Part shown: in pieces, positions 24,645 through 33,541 of the stretch | Numbering within the stretch: position 1 is the first letter of the stretch | Layout: each line of letters begins with the position of its first letter | From: Pararoseomonas baculiformis | Lineage (GTDB): Bacteria > Pseudomonadota > Alphaproteobacteria > Acetobacterales > Acetobacteraceae | DNA length: 64,000 nucleotides | NCBI RefSeq assembly: GCF_017813395.1 | Contig: NZ_JAGIZB010000006.1 | Coordinates: 186,001-250,000, forward strand | Reading direction: 5' to 3' | The notes under the pieces: model-generated | The model's database searches: none | What the model was told of the DNA's origin: nothing | What the model saw: the letters and a program-made list of their open reading frames with translations, nothing else | Program-made: the position numbers and the translations under genes

Positions 24645-26117
24645 ATGGCGTCGGATGCACCCGCGCAAGCCCGGGTCACCCAGCGGATCTGCGACACCAT
24701 CAAGGCCCAGATAGCCTCCGGCCTGCTGGGTCCTGGCGACCGGCTGCCCTCCACCCGCTCGCTGGCCGCGGAGTGGGGCGTCTCCCGGACAACAGTCACC
24801 GCTGCCTACGATCAGCTTATCGCAGAGGGATACGTCGAGACGCGGCAGGGCGCTCGGGCCGAGGTGGCGCGGGGTCTTGGCCTACCCTCCACTCAGCCAG
24901 CACGGCCCTCTCCCACAGTGAGCAACGACCAGCTCTCGGCTTTCGGACGGCGGCTATCCGAGTTCTCGCTGCCTTCCGTCGCCACCTCGCCCTTGCTTGT
25001 GGCCGACTTCCGCTACGGGGATCTGTCGGCAGCAGACTTTCCCGCGCTTCCCTGGAGGAGAGCGGTCACCGGCGTCATCCTGCGCCGACAGCCACGCCTC
25101 CGGTACGACGATCCCTGCGGCTCACTTCGCCTGCGGGCTGCGTTGCAGGGCTACCTGTGGCGGGCCCGCGGCCTGCGCTGCGAGCCGGAGCGGATCATCG
25201 TGGTAAATGGCTCGCAGCAGGGTCTCGACCTCTGCGCGCGGCTGCTGCTCGACCCGGGCGACCGAGCCGTGATGGAGGAACCGGGCTATAGTCTAGCGCG
25301 CCAGGTGTTCACCGCGGCCGGAGCAGAGGTGGTTCCCGTCAACGTGGATCGGGAGGGCATGCGGACGGAAGGTCTGCCTGCGGCACGGCTGGCCTATGTC
25401 ACGCCCTCCCACCAGTTCCCACTCGGCGCGGTCATGTCGGTCGGCCGTCGGCGGGAACTCCTCGCCTGGGCGCAACGCTCCGGTGCCTATGTCATCGAGG
25501 ACGATTACGACAGCGAGTACCGCTTCGACATCGCGCCGATCCCGACACTCCAGGCCATGGATGACGCTGGGCGGGTTATCTATCTCGGCACCGTGTCCAA
25601 GACGCTCTCGCCAACCCTGCGTCTCGGCTACGCCGTCGTCCCGGAAGTGCTGTCGGTGCCCTTTGCCAAGGCAAAGCGGCTGGCCGACCGGCACGCGCCG
25701 AGCCTGGAACAGGAGGCGCTTGCCGACTTCATGGAGAGCGGCGCCTACGAGCGGCATGTCCGCCGCGTCCGCCGCCGCAACGGTGAACGCCGGGCGGCGC
25801 TCCTCGCCGCGCTGTCGGCCACGCTGGGTGATGCGGTGACGGTGATCGGCGGTGAGGCCGGGCTGCATGTGGTCGTCTGGCTGAATGGCGTACCAAGGGA
25901 CCAGGAGGACAGCCTGATCATCAGGGCACGCGCGGCGGGCCTCGGTGTGTACCCCGTTACCCCTCTCTACACCCCGTCTTCGGCAACGAACCGGCCCAAC
26001 GCGGCAGGACTGGTGCTTGGCTACGCAAGTCTCAATCCGCAAACCATTGTCCGGGGCGTCCAGATACTTGGGGAGGTTCTGGGTGCCTTCCGCTACGGAA
26101 GCGAGGTCTGCCGATGA
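24645..26117 (+). CDS. MocR/PdxR-type GntR-aminotransferase regulator
   Basis: A 490-residue regulator: N-terminal GntR winged helix (about 10-75, 'LPSTRSLAAEWGVSRTTVT') fused to a fold-type I aminotransferase domain. The PLP-binding Lys lies in 'GTVSKTLSPTLRLGY' and the cofactor Asp in 'VIEDDYDSEYRF'. Such proteins sense PLP or PLP-amino-acid adducts. It is divergent from paiB-lysE, which it probably controls. Confidence 0.92.
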   Translation: MASDAPAQARVTQRICDTIKAQIASGLLGPGDRLPSTRSLAAEWGVSRTTVTAAYDQLIAEGYVETRQGARAEVARGLGLPSTQPARPSPTVSNDQLSAFGRRLSEFSLPSVATSPLLVADFRYGDLSAADFPALPWRRAVTGVILRRQPRLRYDDPCGSLRLRAALQGYLWRARGLRCEPERIIVVNGSQQGLDLCARLLLDPGDRAVMEEPGYSLARQVFTAAGAEVVPVNVDREGMRTEGLPAARLAYVTPSHQFPLGAVMSVGRRRELLAWAQRSGAYVIEDDYDSEYRFDIAPIPTLQAMDDAGRVIYLGTVSKTLSPTLRLGYAVVPEVLSVPFAKAKRLADRHAPSLEQEALADFMESGAYERHVRRVRRRNGERRAALLAALSATLGDAVTVIGGEAGLHVVVWLNGVPRDQEDSLIIRARAAGLGVYPVTPLYTPSSATNRPNAAGLVLGYASLNPQTIVRGVQILGEVLGAFRYGSEVCR

Positions 26118-26284
26118 TGCAGGCTGCGGCTTCGGCGCCCGTGGCCTTCAAGAGCAGCCTATGCCCGGAAGCCCGGTAGCCCTTCTCTCAGTGGAGCGGT
26201 ACTTCCGGCTCATTGATCCAACCTAAGTGACTGATGCCCCAACCCGATTTCGGAATTTGGTGGATGCTGCTGCCCCATGCCGAG

Positions 26285-26340
26285 AAGATGATGGTGAGGG
26301 GTCCGGGGAGAGGAAGAATTCCTTCTTCCTCTCCCCGGGG
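26285..26340 (+). repeat. Family-2 long-hairpin repeat, copy A
   Basis: Leader AAGATGATGGTGAGGGGT followed by a perfect 16-bp stem (26303-26318 pairing with 26323-26338) and a TTCC loop. The same leader and hairpin recur on the minus strand at 33472-33525. It lies 3' of the MocR gene in sense. Nothing else was recognised in 26118-26521. Confidence 0.8.
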
Positions 26341-26521
26341 GTCCAAGAGCGCCAAAAAATCAGAACAAGCACGCCCCGGAAGAAGCCGGGGAGCCGCTCC
26401 ATTATCCATGGGACAAATGGGAGCCATCCGGGGTTCGCGTTGGAGCGACGGGCAGCCGGGACATATATCGGGCCCAGACGACGACATGATGCCGCCGCCA
26501 TCCACGAACAGGATATGAGCG

Positions 26522-26764
26522 ATGTCTAACCCGATGATGTCCAAGACTCTCCGCACCCTGGGCCTTGCCGCCGCGCTGATCGGCGCGACCGCTGCCCCTT
26601 CCCTGGCGGAGGGCTTCTATGTGGCCGGCCCGACTGCCCTTCCCGCCTGGACGCAGCAGGCCGATAGCCGCACGCCGCTGGCGGGCCGCAGCACCGCCCC
26701 GAATGCCGCGCAGACCTTTCTCGAGCGGTCCGGGGCGACCGGCAATGGTGGCCAGCACTCCTGA
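26522..26764 (+). CDS. Small secreted protein, unknown
   Basis: An 80-residue protein with a clear signal peptide: basic start 'MSNPMMSKTLR', hydrophobic 'TLGLAAALIGATAAP', and probable cleavage after SLA at about residue 29. The mature part is about 50 polar residues rich in Thr/Ala/Gly. The start is ATG 26522 with GAGCG upstream. A strong terminator follows. No family was recognised. Confidence 0.65.
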   Translation: MSNPMMSKTLRTLGLAAALIGATAAPSLAEGFYVAGPTALPAWTQQADSRTPLAGRSTAPNAAQTFLERSGATGNGGQHS

Positions 26765-26810
26765 GGCAGGGACCCGGGGCCGCGCGGCCCCTTGTTCCTG
26801 GGCGCGAAAA

Positions 26811-26843
26811 AGGGCCGCCGGCAATGCCGGCGGCCCTTCTTTT
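26811..26843 (+). terminator. Terminator after small secreted protein gene
   Basis: A 12-bp perfect stem (AGGGCCGCCGGC and its complement) with an AAT loop, followed by TCTTTT. A second palindrome, GGGGCCGCGCGGCCCC, lies just upstream at 26777-26792. Confidence 0.85.
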
Positions 26844-26915
26844 GTGCCTGTGTCGCCGCAGGGTGCAGACCCCTGGGCCCAGGCCGGGCCGGGTATCCGG
26901 CCCGGTTGGTCCGGA

Positions 26916-27902
26916 TCAGCGCGCCTGCTGGATGGCCGAGAGCAGCCAGTTCTGGCCCGGGCGGCGGACGAAGGTCCAGATCTCCGTCGCGTCCTGGCGG
27001 GCATCGGGGTCGCCCTCCACTACGCGGCCGGTATTGTCCCGCGTCACGTCGATCATGCTGAAGCGCATGGCGACGGTGGCGTATTCCATCCCATCCTCGG
27101 CCCAGGCCTCGGCCAGGTCGCCCGATTCAAGGCGGACATCGCGCGTCTCGTTGTTCCAGCCGCGGGCGGCGAGGTCGCGCAGGTCGTTCTCGAAGTAGCG
27201 GGCCATCTCGGGCGTCGCCAGGCGCTGGAGCGCGGCCATGTCGCGGTTCGACCAGGCCTGGTTCACGCGGACCAGAGCGTTCTCGAAGGCGGAGAAGTCC
27301 GTCGGCGTGATCTGCACGGGGCGCTGGGTGGCGCGGCTGCCCGTGCCGCCCATCGCGCCCATGCCGGCGCCCTGGTGCATCTCACGCGCATAGGAGCCCG
27401 GGGCTATGCCATGCGCCGTGGCGCCCGCCATGGCCGGGGTGCCCATGGGGGCGGCGCGGCGGCCGCGCACCAGGCGCAGGACAAGCCAGACGATGCCCGC
27501 GATCATCGCGATCTGCAGCAGGAAGCCGAGGAAGCCGGCCGCGCCCGACATGCCGCCGAAGGCGCCGCTGCCGAAGAGCATGCCGATGATGCCGGCGCCC
27601 AGCAGCCCGCCCATCAGGCCGGTCATGAAGCCGCCGCCCCGGTTGGGGGTAGTGTAGGAAGGCGCGGGGCGCGGGGCCATGGCGCCGGGCTGGGTAGAGC
27701 CGGGGGCCTGGCGCGGCGCCTCGCTGCGGTTGAAGGGGGTGGCGGTGCCCGGGGCCGTGTTGGTGCTCGGCGGGGCGCTGTAGCTACGGCTGCCCCGGCT
27801 GCCCGAGGAGAAGCCGCCGCCCGGCCGGGCCTCCGCGATGGCGGGGCCGAGCGCGAGCGCCAGGGTGGCGAAGGCAGCCAGGAGACGTGCGCGGCGGCGC
27901 AT
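26916..27902 (-). CDS. Tim44-like domain protein with signal peptide
   Basis: A 328-residue exported or membrane protein. It has an N-terminal signal ('ARLLAAFATLALALGPAIAEA'), a Ser/Pro/Gly-rich low-complexity linker, a glycine-rich hydrophobic pair of segments (about 95-150, 'GLMGGLLGAGIIGMLF' and 'LLQIAMIAGIVWLVLRLV'), and a C-terminal Tim44/SnoaL-like domain ('FENALVRVNQAWSNRDMAALQ' to the end). ATG 27902 is preferred over 27932, because GGGAGG stands nine bases before it. Function unknown; homologues are widespread in alphaproteobacteria. Confidence 0.85.
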   Translation of the reverse strand: MRRRARLLAAFATLALALGPAIAEARPGGGFSSGSRGSRSYSAPPSTNTAPGTATPFNRSEAPRQAPGSTQPGAMAPRPAPSYTTPNRGGGFMTGLMGGLLGAGIIGMLFGSGAFGGMSGAAGFLGFLLQIAMIAGIVWLVLRLVRGRRAAPMGTPAMAGATAHGIAPGSYAREMHQGAGMGAMGGTGSRATQRPVQITPTDFSAFENALVRVNQAWSNRDMAALQRLATPEMARYFENDLRDLAARGWNNETRDVRLESGDLAEAWAEDGMEYATVAMRFSMIDVTRDNTGRVVEGDPDARQDATEIWTFVRRPGQNWLLSAIQQAR

Positions 27903-27980
27903 GGGGGTGGTCCTCCCGAGGGTTATTCTCACAGGAAGTTAATATAGGACGCCCGCCGCCGGTTTCACGAGGGGGTCGGC

Positions 27981-28607
27981 TCACATTGGCTCGGCTTCGC
28001 GCCTCTTCATCATGGCCTGGAAGGCCGGGCGCGACTGGCAGGCGGTGATCCAGGCCTGGACATGCGGCGCCGCCTCGAAAAGCGAGCGGTCCGGCTGGGC
28101 GTAGCGGATCACCTCGGCCAGGTTGATGTCGGCGATGGTGAAGCGCTTGCCCACCAGATGACCGCCCCCGGCCTTCAGCGCGGCATCCAGCACGGCGAAG
28201 GGGGCGCGCAGGCGCTCGGCCGCCGCTTCCGGCTCGCGCTTCTGGAGAATGGCAAGGCAGTCATCCTCGATGCCCCGGCCCCAGAGGGACCACATGGCGG
28301 TCAGCCCTTCCTCCTTCGCGTCCTGCGGCCCCAGCGGGCTGCCGTACTTGCGGGCGAGGTAGAGGGTGATGGCCAGGGATTCGTGCAGGATGAAGCCGTC
28401 ATCGTCCAGCGTCGGGATCAGGCCATTGGGGTTGATGGCGCGAAAGCCGGGAGAGGCGGTGTTGAAGGGCGCGTCCGCCGCGGCGGGATCCTTCAGCCGG
28501 TAGGCCTGCATGACAGGCACATGCTCGAAGGCGATGCCCATCTCCATCGCGGCCCAGACCGGGCGCGTCGCACGGGAGCGCAGGACGCCATAGATCTTCA
28601 GGGGCAT
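27981..28607 (-). CDS. Glutathione S-transferase family protein
   Basis: A 208-residue GST: thioredoxin-like N-terminal domain (1-80, with 'NGLIPTLDDDGFILHESLAI', the cis-Pro and Glu-Ser GSH-binding motif) and an all-helical C-terminal domain ('GKRFTIADINLAE'). The start at ATG 28605-28607 is supported by GGAGG seven bases upstream; the frame is open nine codons further. The substrate is unknown. Confidence 0.92.
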   Translation of the reverse strand: MPLKIYGVLRSRATRPVWAAMEMGIAFEHVPVMQAYRLKDPAAADAPFNTASPGFRAINPNGLIPTLDDDGFILHESLAITLYLARKYGSPLGPQDAKEEGLTAMWSLWGRGIEDDCLAILQKREPEAAAERLRAPFAVLDAALKAGGGHLVGKRFTIADINLAEVIRYAQPDRSLFEAAPHVQAWITACQSRPAFQAMMKRREAEPM

Positions 28608-28699
28608 GCAGCTTTCCTCCGGATTCGCAGGCATGGCGATAGCATGGGCGGGGTGGAGCCGGGAGGCGGAACCCCGCTTCCCCGTTCCACTCCCGCGCT

Positions 28700-29053
28700 T
28701 CAGGGCCCGGCGCGTTCCGCCAGCGCCTCCGGCACGCGCAGGGTAAGGCCGAGCAGGCGGAAGGAGAGTGTCTTGCCGTGGCCGTCCAGGTTCAGGGCAC
28801 CGTTCACCCCGCCCTGGAGCACGTCGTCGATGACGAAGTTGAAGCCATCCAGCTTGGGAAGCTCGTAGCGGCGCACGCGCGCCGCGCCGCGATGGGCGAA
28901 AAGGGCGAGGACGCGCTCCTCCGTCACCTGCCCGGCGATCAGGGGCCAGGCTTCGGGGTAGTAGGCGAAGAGACCGATATTCAGGCGGTTGCCCTTATCG
29001 CCCGCGCGGGCATGGGCGAGGCGGTGCAGGGGAATCTCGACCATGTCGCTCAT
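28700..29053 (-). CDS. AtuA-like C-terminal domain protein
   Basis: A 117-residue protein matching the small domain that follows AtuA in acyclic-terpene-utilisation proteins: 'LHRLAHARAGDKGNRLNIGL' near the start and 'LDGFNFVIDDVLQGG' later. It overlaps the AtuA-family gene by 4 bp (ATGA), so the two are coupled and presumably form one complex. In some relatives the two are a single chain. Confidence 0.85.
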   Translation of the reverse strand: MSDMVEIPLHRLAHARAGDKGNRLNIGLFAYYPEAWPLIAGQVTEERVLALFAHRGAARVRRYELPKLDGFNFVIDDVLQGGVNGALNLDGHGKTLSFRLLGLTLRVPEALAERAGP

Positions 29054-30429
29054 GCCGCGTCTCCGAGGGCCAGCATCGTCACGCGCGGATGCACACGCTC
29101 ACGCGGGACCATGAAGGACAGGGTGCGGATCCGGTCCACCACGCGGGTGCGCGCGCCGCCGCCGCCCGCCGGGCCGCAGCAGAGAAGGGAGAGCACCTCG
29201 CGCGCGGCGCGCTCGGCCTCCTCCTTCGTCTCCGTCGCGACGGCAAGGCGCAGGCGGAGATCCGCGGGGTCGGCGGTGAGGCTGGTGTCGCCAAGGATGC
29301 CCGCATCACCATCGAAGACGCTGACGACGCCGATGAGGTCCACGCGCACGCGGCCCCCGATGCCCAGCATCGGCAGGCGGTCCCGCAGGGTGCGGCCGGC
29401 GAGCTCGGCGCGGGCGCGGGCATTGGGGCCGGCATAGGAGATCTCGCCCTCGCCCAGCCATCCGCCGGGGAGGCTGACCGTGGCCTTCAGCCGCTCGGGG
29501 CGCGGGGTTCCGCGGGCACCGGTGACGCGCACGCGGTCCGGGCCATCCTCCGCGAGGGTGATGCCCGTGATGTCCAGCGTGACATCGGGGGTGAGATAGG
29601 CGGCGGGGTCGTGCAGCTCATAGAGGAGCTGTTCCTTCACCGTGCGCAGGTCCACCACGCCGCCGGTGCCCGGGGGCTTGGTGATGGTGAAGCCGCCATC
29701 GGCCTCCATCTCGGCGATGGGGAAGCCGATCTCGTGCATCCCGGGCACGTCCTTGAAGCCGGGATCGGCGAAGTAGCCGCCGGTGACCTGGGATCCGCAT
29801 TCCAGCAGGTGCCCGCAGGCGGTGCCGGCGGCCAGGCGGTTCCAGTCATCCTCGGCCCAGCCGAAATGCGCGATCATCGGGCCAAGGGCGAGGGCGGGAT
29901 CGGCGGCGCGGCCGGTGATGACCACCTGCGCGCCGCCGCGCAGGGCCTCCGCGATCGGCGCGGCGCCAAGATAGACATTGGCGGCGATGACCTGGGCGGG
30001 ATCGAGCACCGCGCCCTCGTCGCCTTCCCAGGGCTGGAGGTCGTCCAGCGCATCGGTGCCGCGGACATCGTCGCCTTCCACCACGGCGACGCGGAGCCCG
30101 GGCAGGCCAAGCTCCCGGGCCAGGCGCAGCACGGCCTTGGCCGCCCCGCGCGGATTGGCGGCGCCGCCATTGGTGACGATGGGAATGCCATGCGCCGCGC
30201 AGCGCGCCAGGATGGGGCGCAGCAGGGCTTCCAGCGCGGGCTCGTACCCGCCATCGGGATTGGCGCGGCGATCCCGCTGCGCCAGGGCCAGGGTGCGCTC
30301 GCCCAGCACCTCCAGCATCAGCGCGGCGGGACCGCCGGCGGCAATGAGGGCATCCACCACGGGGCCGGGGGCGTCGATGCGGTCCCCGGAGAAGCCGGAG
30401 CCGCAGCCGATGCGGAGGAGCGGGGCCAT
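29050..30429 (-). CDS. AtuA-family (DUF1446) acyl-CoA-associated protein
   Basis: A 459-residue DUF1446/AtuA protein ('RIGCGSGFSGDR' at the start, 'VTNGGAANPRGAAK', 'VITGRAADPALALGP', 'GGYFADPGFKDV'). AtuA is required for citronellol/geraniol degradation in Pseudomonas, but most bacterial homologues have unknown substrates. The start is ATG 30427-30429 with AGG upstream, eight bases beyond the Bug-protein stop. It forms a three-gene operon with the Bug protein and the small AtuA-like subunit. Confidence 0.88.
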   Translation of the reverse strand: MAPLLRIGCGSGFSGDRIDAPGPVVDALIAAGGPAALMLEVLGERTLALAQRDRRANPDGGYEPALEALLRPILARCAAHGIPIVTNGGAANPRGAAKAVLRLARELGLPGLRVAVVEGDDVRGTDALDDLQPWEGDEGAVLDPAQVIAANVYLGAAPIAEALRGGAQVVITGRAADPALALGPMIAHFGWAEDDWNRLAAGTACGHLLECGSQVTGGYFADPGFKDVPGMHEIGFPIAEMEADGGFTITKPPGTGGVVDLRTVKEQLLYELHDPAAYLTPDVTLDITGITLAEDGPDRVRVTGARGTPRPERLKATVSLPGGWLGEGEISYAGPNARARAELAGRTLRDRLPMLGIGGRVRVDLIGVVSVFDGDAGILGDTSLTADPADLRLRLAVATETKEEAERAAREVLSLLCCGPAGGGGARTRVVDRIRTLSFMVPRERVHPRVTMLALGDAA

Positions 30430-30437
30430 GCGGAGCC

Positions 30438-31424
30438 TCAATCCGCCTTCGCGCCGGACACGCGGATCACCTCGGCCCATTTGGCGATGTCGCCGCGCAG
30501 CCAGGTGGCGAATTCAACGGGCGGCATGCCGACAGGCTCCAGCCCCTGGTCGAGAAGCTGCTGGCGAAGATCCGGGGCCTCCAGCGCGCCCTTCAGCGCG
30601 GCGTAGATCGCGTCCCGGATCTGGCCGGGCGTGCCGGCCGGGGCAAAGAGGCCATGCCAGGCGGAAACCTCGAAATTCTCCACGCCCTGCTCCATCGCGG
30701 TGGGCACGTCGGGCGTCCAGGGCAGGCGGTTGGCGGAGGTGGCCGCCAGGGCGCGCATCCGGCCCTCCCGCACGAAGGGGAGGACGGCGGTGACCTGGTA
30801 GATGGTCATCGGCACATGGCCGGCGACGACATCGGTGAGCGCCTGGGCGGCGTTGCGGTAGGGCACGTGTTCCAGCGGCGCGCCCGTGCGCAGCTTCAGC
30901 AGCTCCCCCGCGAGATGGGAGGAGGTGCCGTTGCCGGCGGAGGCGTAGGAGACGGAGCGCTGCTTCTTCGCCCATTCGATGAATTCGGGCAGCGTGCGCA
31001 CGGGGATCTGCGGGCTGACGACGAGCAGGTTCGGCGCGTTGGTGACAAGGGAGACCGGCACGAAGTCGCGCAGCACGTCATAGGGCATATTCGGCATCAG
31101 CGAGGCATTCACCGAATGCGAGGCGATGGAGCCCATGACGAGGCTGTGCCCGTCCGGCGCCGACTTGGCGATCACGTCCGAGCCGACCACGCCGCCCGCG
31201 CCGGCGCGGTTCTCCACCACGATCGGCTGGCCAAGGGTCTGCGACATGCGGGGCGTGACGAGGCGCGTCATGATGTCGGTGGAGGTGCCAGCGCCGAAGG
31301 GCACCATCATGCGGATCGGCTTGCTGGGATAGCCACCCTGGGCGGTTCCCTGGGCGATTGCGAGGCGCGGCAGGGCGGAAAGGGCGAGGCCGCCGAGCAG
31401 CAGTCGGCGCGTGGGCTGGGGCAT
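30438..31424 (-). CDS. Bug/TctC-family solute-binding protein
   Basis: A 328-residue periplasmic receptor of the tripartite tricarboxylate family. It has a signal peptide with twin Arg ('RRLLLGGLALSALPRLAIAQ') and the Bug core: 'YPSKPIRMMVPFGAGTSTD', 'VVENRAGAGGVVGSD', 'HVPYRNAAQALTDVVAGHV'. No TctA/TctB membrane genes are nearby, which is usual for this family. Start ATG 31424 has GGAAA upstream. It is first in the operon with the AtuA pair, whose substrate it may bind; it is divergent from a LysR gene. Confidence 0.93.
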   Translation of the reverse strand: MPQPTRRLLLGGLALSALPRLAIAQGTAQGGYPSKPIRMMVPFGAGTSTDIMTRLVTPRMSQTLGQPIVVENRAGAGGVVGSDVIAKSAPDGHSLVMGSIASHSVNASLMPNMPYDVLRDFVPVSLVTNAPNLLVVSPQIPVRTLPEFIEWAKKQRSVSYASAGNGTSSHLAGELLKLRTGAPLEHVPYRNAAQALTDVVAGHVPMTIYQVTAVLPFVREGRMRALAATSANRLPWTPDVPTAMEQGVENFEVSAWHGLFAPAGTPGQIRDAIYAALKGALEAPDLRQQLLDQGLEPVGMPPVEFATWLRGDIAKWAEVIRVSGAKAD

Positions 31425-31542
31425 GGACGTTTCCTGTGGGTGCGGCCCTTGGGACCGGCGGCTTTGCCTGAACCGGGGCATCCTGCACGGGGTGGGTCAT
31501 CAGGCAATGGAAAGGTTCTGATGCCTTCCATAGAGTTATTCT

Positions 31543-32436
31543 ATGGACGTCTCGATCCGGCAGGCGCGGGCATTGGTGGCGGTGGTGCGGCTGGGCAGCC
31601 TCACCCGCGCGGCCCAGGCGCTGGGCGTTTCCCAGCCCACCCTGACCGTGCAGCTGCGCGGGCTGGAGGAGGCGCTGGGGCTGACCCTGCTGGACCGCGG
31701 GGTGCGCGGCAGCCTGCCCACCGCCGAAGGGCAGCGCCTGGCCGAGGCCTTCGGGCGGCTGGTGGGGGATTTCGACCTTCTGGTGGGCGAGGCGCGGGAG
31801 GTGGCGGCGCAGCGCGCGGGGCTGGTGCGCCTGGCCGCGCTGCCCTCCGTGGGCACCACGGTGCTGCCGGAGGCGCTGGCGCGCCTGCGCGCGGCCAGCC
31901 CGGGCATCCGCGTGCTGATCCGCGATGCGGTGGCGCACCGGATCGGCGCGCTGGTGAAGGCGGGCGAGGTGGAACTGGCGATCGGCACCGACATGGGACC
32001 GGAGCCGGAGCTGCGGACGGAGCTTCTGCTGCGCGACCGGATGGTGGCGGTGCTGCCGGGTGGCCACGCGCTGGCCGGCGGCTCGATTCCGCCCGAGCGG
32101 CTGGCGCGGGAGCCGCTGATCCTGACGGACCCGCAGAGCAGCGTGCGCGTGCTGGTGGAGCGCTGCCTCAGCATGCGCGGACTGCCGGTGAGCCCGGCCT
32201 ACGAGGTGACCTACATGAGCACCGCCATCGGGCTGGTGCGGGCGGGTCTGGGCGTGGCGATCCTGCCCTCATCGGCCGTGGATGCGGCGCTTGCGCCGGC
32301 GGTTGTAGCCGCCTCCGTGGATGCGCCGGAGCTGGAGCGGGAGGTGCTGCTGATCCGGCGCGCCGGGCGCTCCCTCTCGCCGCCTGCGCGGGCCCTGGCG
32401 GAGGCATTGCGGCTGGCGGCGCGCGGTGGCGGCTGA
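31543..32436 (+). CDS. LysR-family regulator beside Bug-AtuA operon
   Basis: A 297-residue LysR protein with an N-terminal winged helix ('LTRAAQALGVSQPTLTVQLRGLE') and a PBP2-like effector domain. It is transcribed away from the Bug-AtuA operon with a 118-bp intergenic region, so it most likely controls that operon. The start is ATG 31543. Confidence 0.92.
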   Translation: MDVSIRQARALVAVVRLGSLTRAAQALGVSQPTLTVQLRGLEEALGLTLLDRGVRGSLPTAEGQRLAEAFGRLVGDFDLLVGEAREVAAQRAGLVRLAALPSVGTTVLPEALARLRAASPGIRVLIRDAVAHRIGALVKAGEVELAIGTDMGPEPELRTELLLRDRMVAVLPGGHALAGGSIPPERLAREPLILTDPQSSVRVLVERCLSMRGLPVSPAYEVTYMSTAIGLVRAGLGVAILPSSAVDAALAPAVVAASVDAPELEREVLLIRRAGRSLSPPARALAEALRLAARGGG

Positions 32437-32472
32437 GACGGAGGGGGCTTGTCCCGGAACCGGGCCGCTGCC

Positions 32473-33315
32473 CTAGGCGCTCCGCCCCGCGAGATAGGTG
32501 TAGAAGTTGCTCGCGCCGAAAAAGCGGTTCTCCGCCGATGCCCGCTCCAGCCCATCGGCGAAGCTGTTCGCCTCCGCCTCGGTCATCACGCCGACCTTCG
32601 GCAGCAGTACGCGAAAGGACGTGATCATCGGCGCGCAGTAATCGGCGCGGCCGATGTCAGCGACGACATAGGCACGTGACCAGAGCAGCCCCAGCCCCGC
32701 CTCGGCCAGCAGGCGCGGCATGGCGCGCATGACACGCGGCTGGGCGATGATGCCGCGCTGCACGGCCCGGTCCGTCGCCTCGCCGCCATCCGCCGCATCG
32801 GTGGCAAGGGTCAGCGAGGCGTAGTCCCCATCGAACACCACCATCCGCCCGGTGCCAGGCCTGAGCAGCCTCTTTCCCTCGGCCAGCACCGCCGCCGGAT
32901 CGGCCACATGGCTGATCAGCGTGTGCATCACCACCACGTCGAAGCCCCCCTCGGGCAGGCCGAGGCCATGCGCGTCGCCGACACGGAAGTCGATCCGGTC
33001 GCCAAGGCCTTCCTCCTCGGCAAGGCGCCTGCCCGCCTTCACGAGATGCTCGCTGATGTCGATCGCGGTGATCGGCCCGTGCATATCCGGGCGGCGGGCG
33101 ATCGCGCGCGCCGCCACCCCTGTGCCGCAGCCGATGTCGAGGACGCTCTCGCCAGCAGTGAGGGACAGCTCGCCCATGTACTCGTCGATGACGCGCAGGA
33201 AGAACGGGTGCCTGCCCCGCGCCTCCAGCCGGGTGGCGATGACGCCAAGCGTCTGCTCATCCATCTGGAAGGTGCGGCCATACACATCAGGAGCCTGAAG
33301 CTGCGTCTGGTCCAT
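32473..33315 (-). CDS. Class I SAM-dependent methyltransferase (UbiE-like)
   Basis: A 280-residue methyltransferase. Motif I is 'VLDIGCGTGVAARAIA', followed by 'AIDISEHLVKAGRR' and 'VVMHTLISHV'. The start is ATG 33313-33315 with GGAGG five bases upstream; the frame is open 37 codons further. The substrate is unknown. It lies downstream of the tandem repeat block behind the GntR gene and is convergent with the LysR gene. Confidence 0.88.
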   Translation of the reverse strand: MDQTQLQAPDVYGRTFQMDEQTLGVIATRLEARGRHPFFLRVIDEYMGELSLTAGESVLDIGCGTGVAARAIARRPDMHGPITAIDISEHLVKAGRRLAEEEGLGDRIDFRVGDAHGLGLPEGGFDVVVMHTLISHVADPAAVLAEGKRLLRPGTGRMVVFDGDYASLTLATDAADGGEATDRAVQRGIIAQPRVMRAMPRLLAEAGLGLLWSRAYVVADIGRADYCAPMITSFRVLLPKVGVMTEAEANSFADGLERASAENRFFGASNFYTYLAGRSA

Positions 33316-33471
33316 CGCACCCTCCTGACCGAACCGGCAGCCTAACATTCCTCGGTGAGGACAAGGGTCACGGCGCCGCGATCCCCCGGCTTCGAAAGGT
33401 CCGTGGTGACGTGATCGAGCCGCCAACCCCGATCTGGCCGGGGCAGGTCAGCCCTGGCCGCTGACGCTGCC

Positions 33472-33525
33472 CCGGGGAGAGGAAGAAGGAATTCTTCCTC
33501 TCCCCGGACCCCTCACCATCATCTT
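33472..33525 (-). repeat. Family-2 long-hairpin repeat, copy B
   Basis: Reverse orientation of copy A: a perfect 16-bp stem (33472-33487 pairing with 33492-33507) and then the complement of the AAGATGATGGTGAGGGGT leader. On the minus strand it follows family-1 copy 2 by about 16 bp, so both stand in sense behind the GntR gene. Confidence 0.8.
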
Positions 33526-33541
33526 TTTCTATCAGTTGGAG

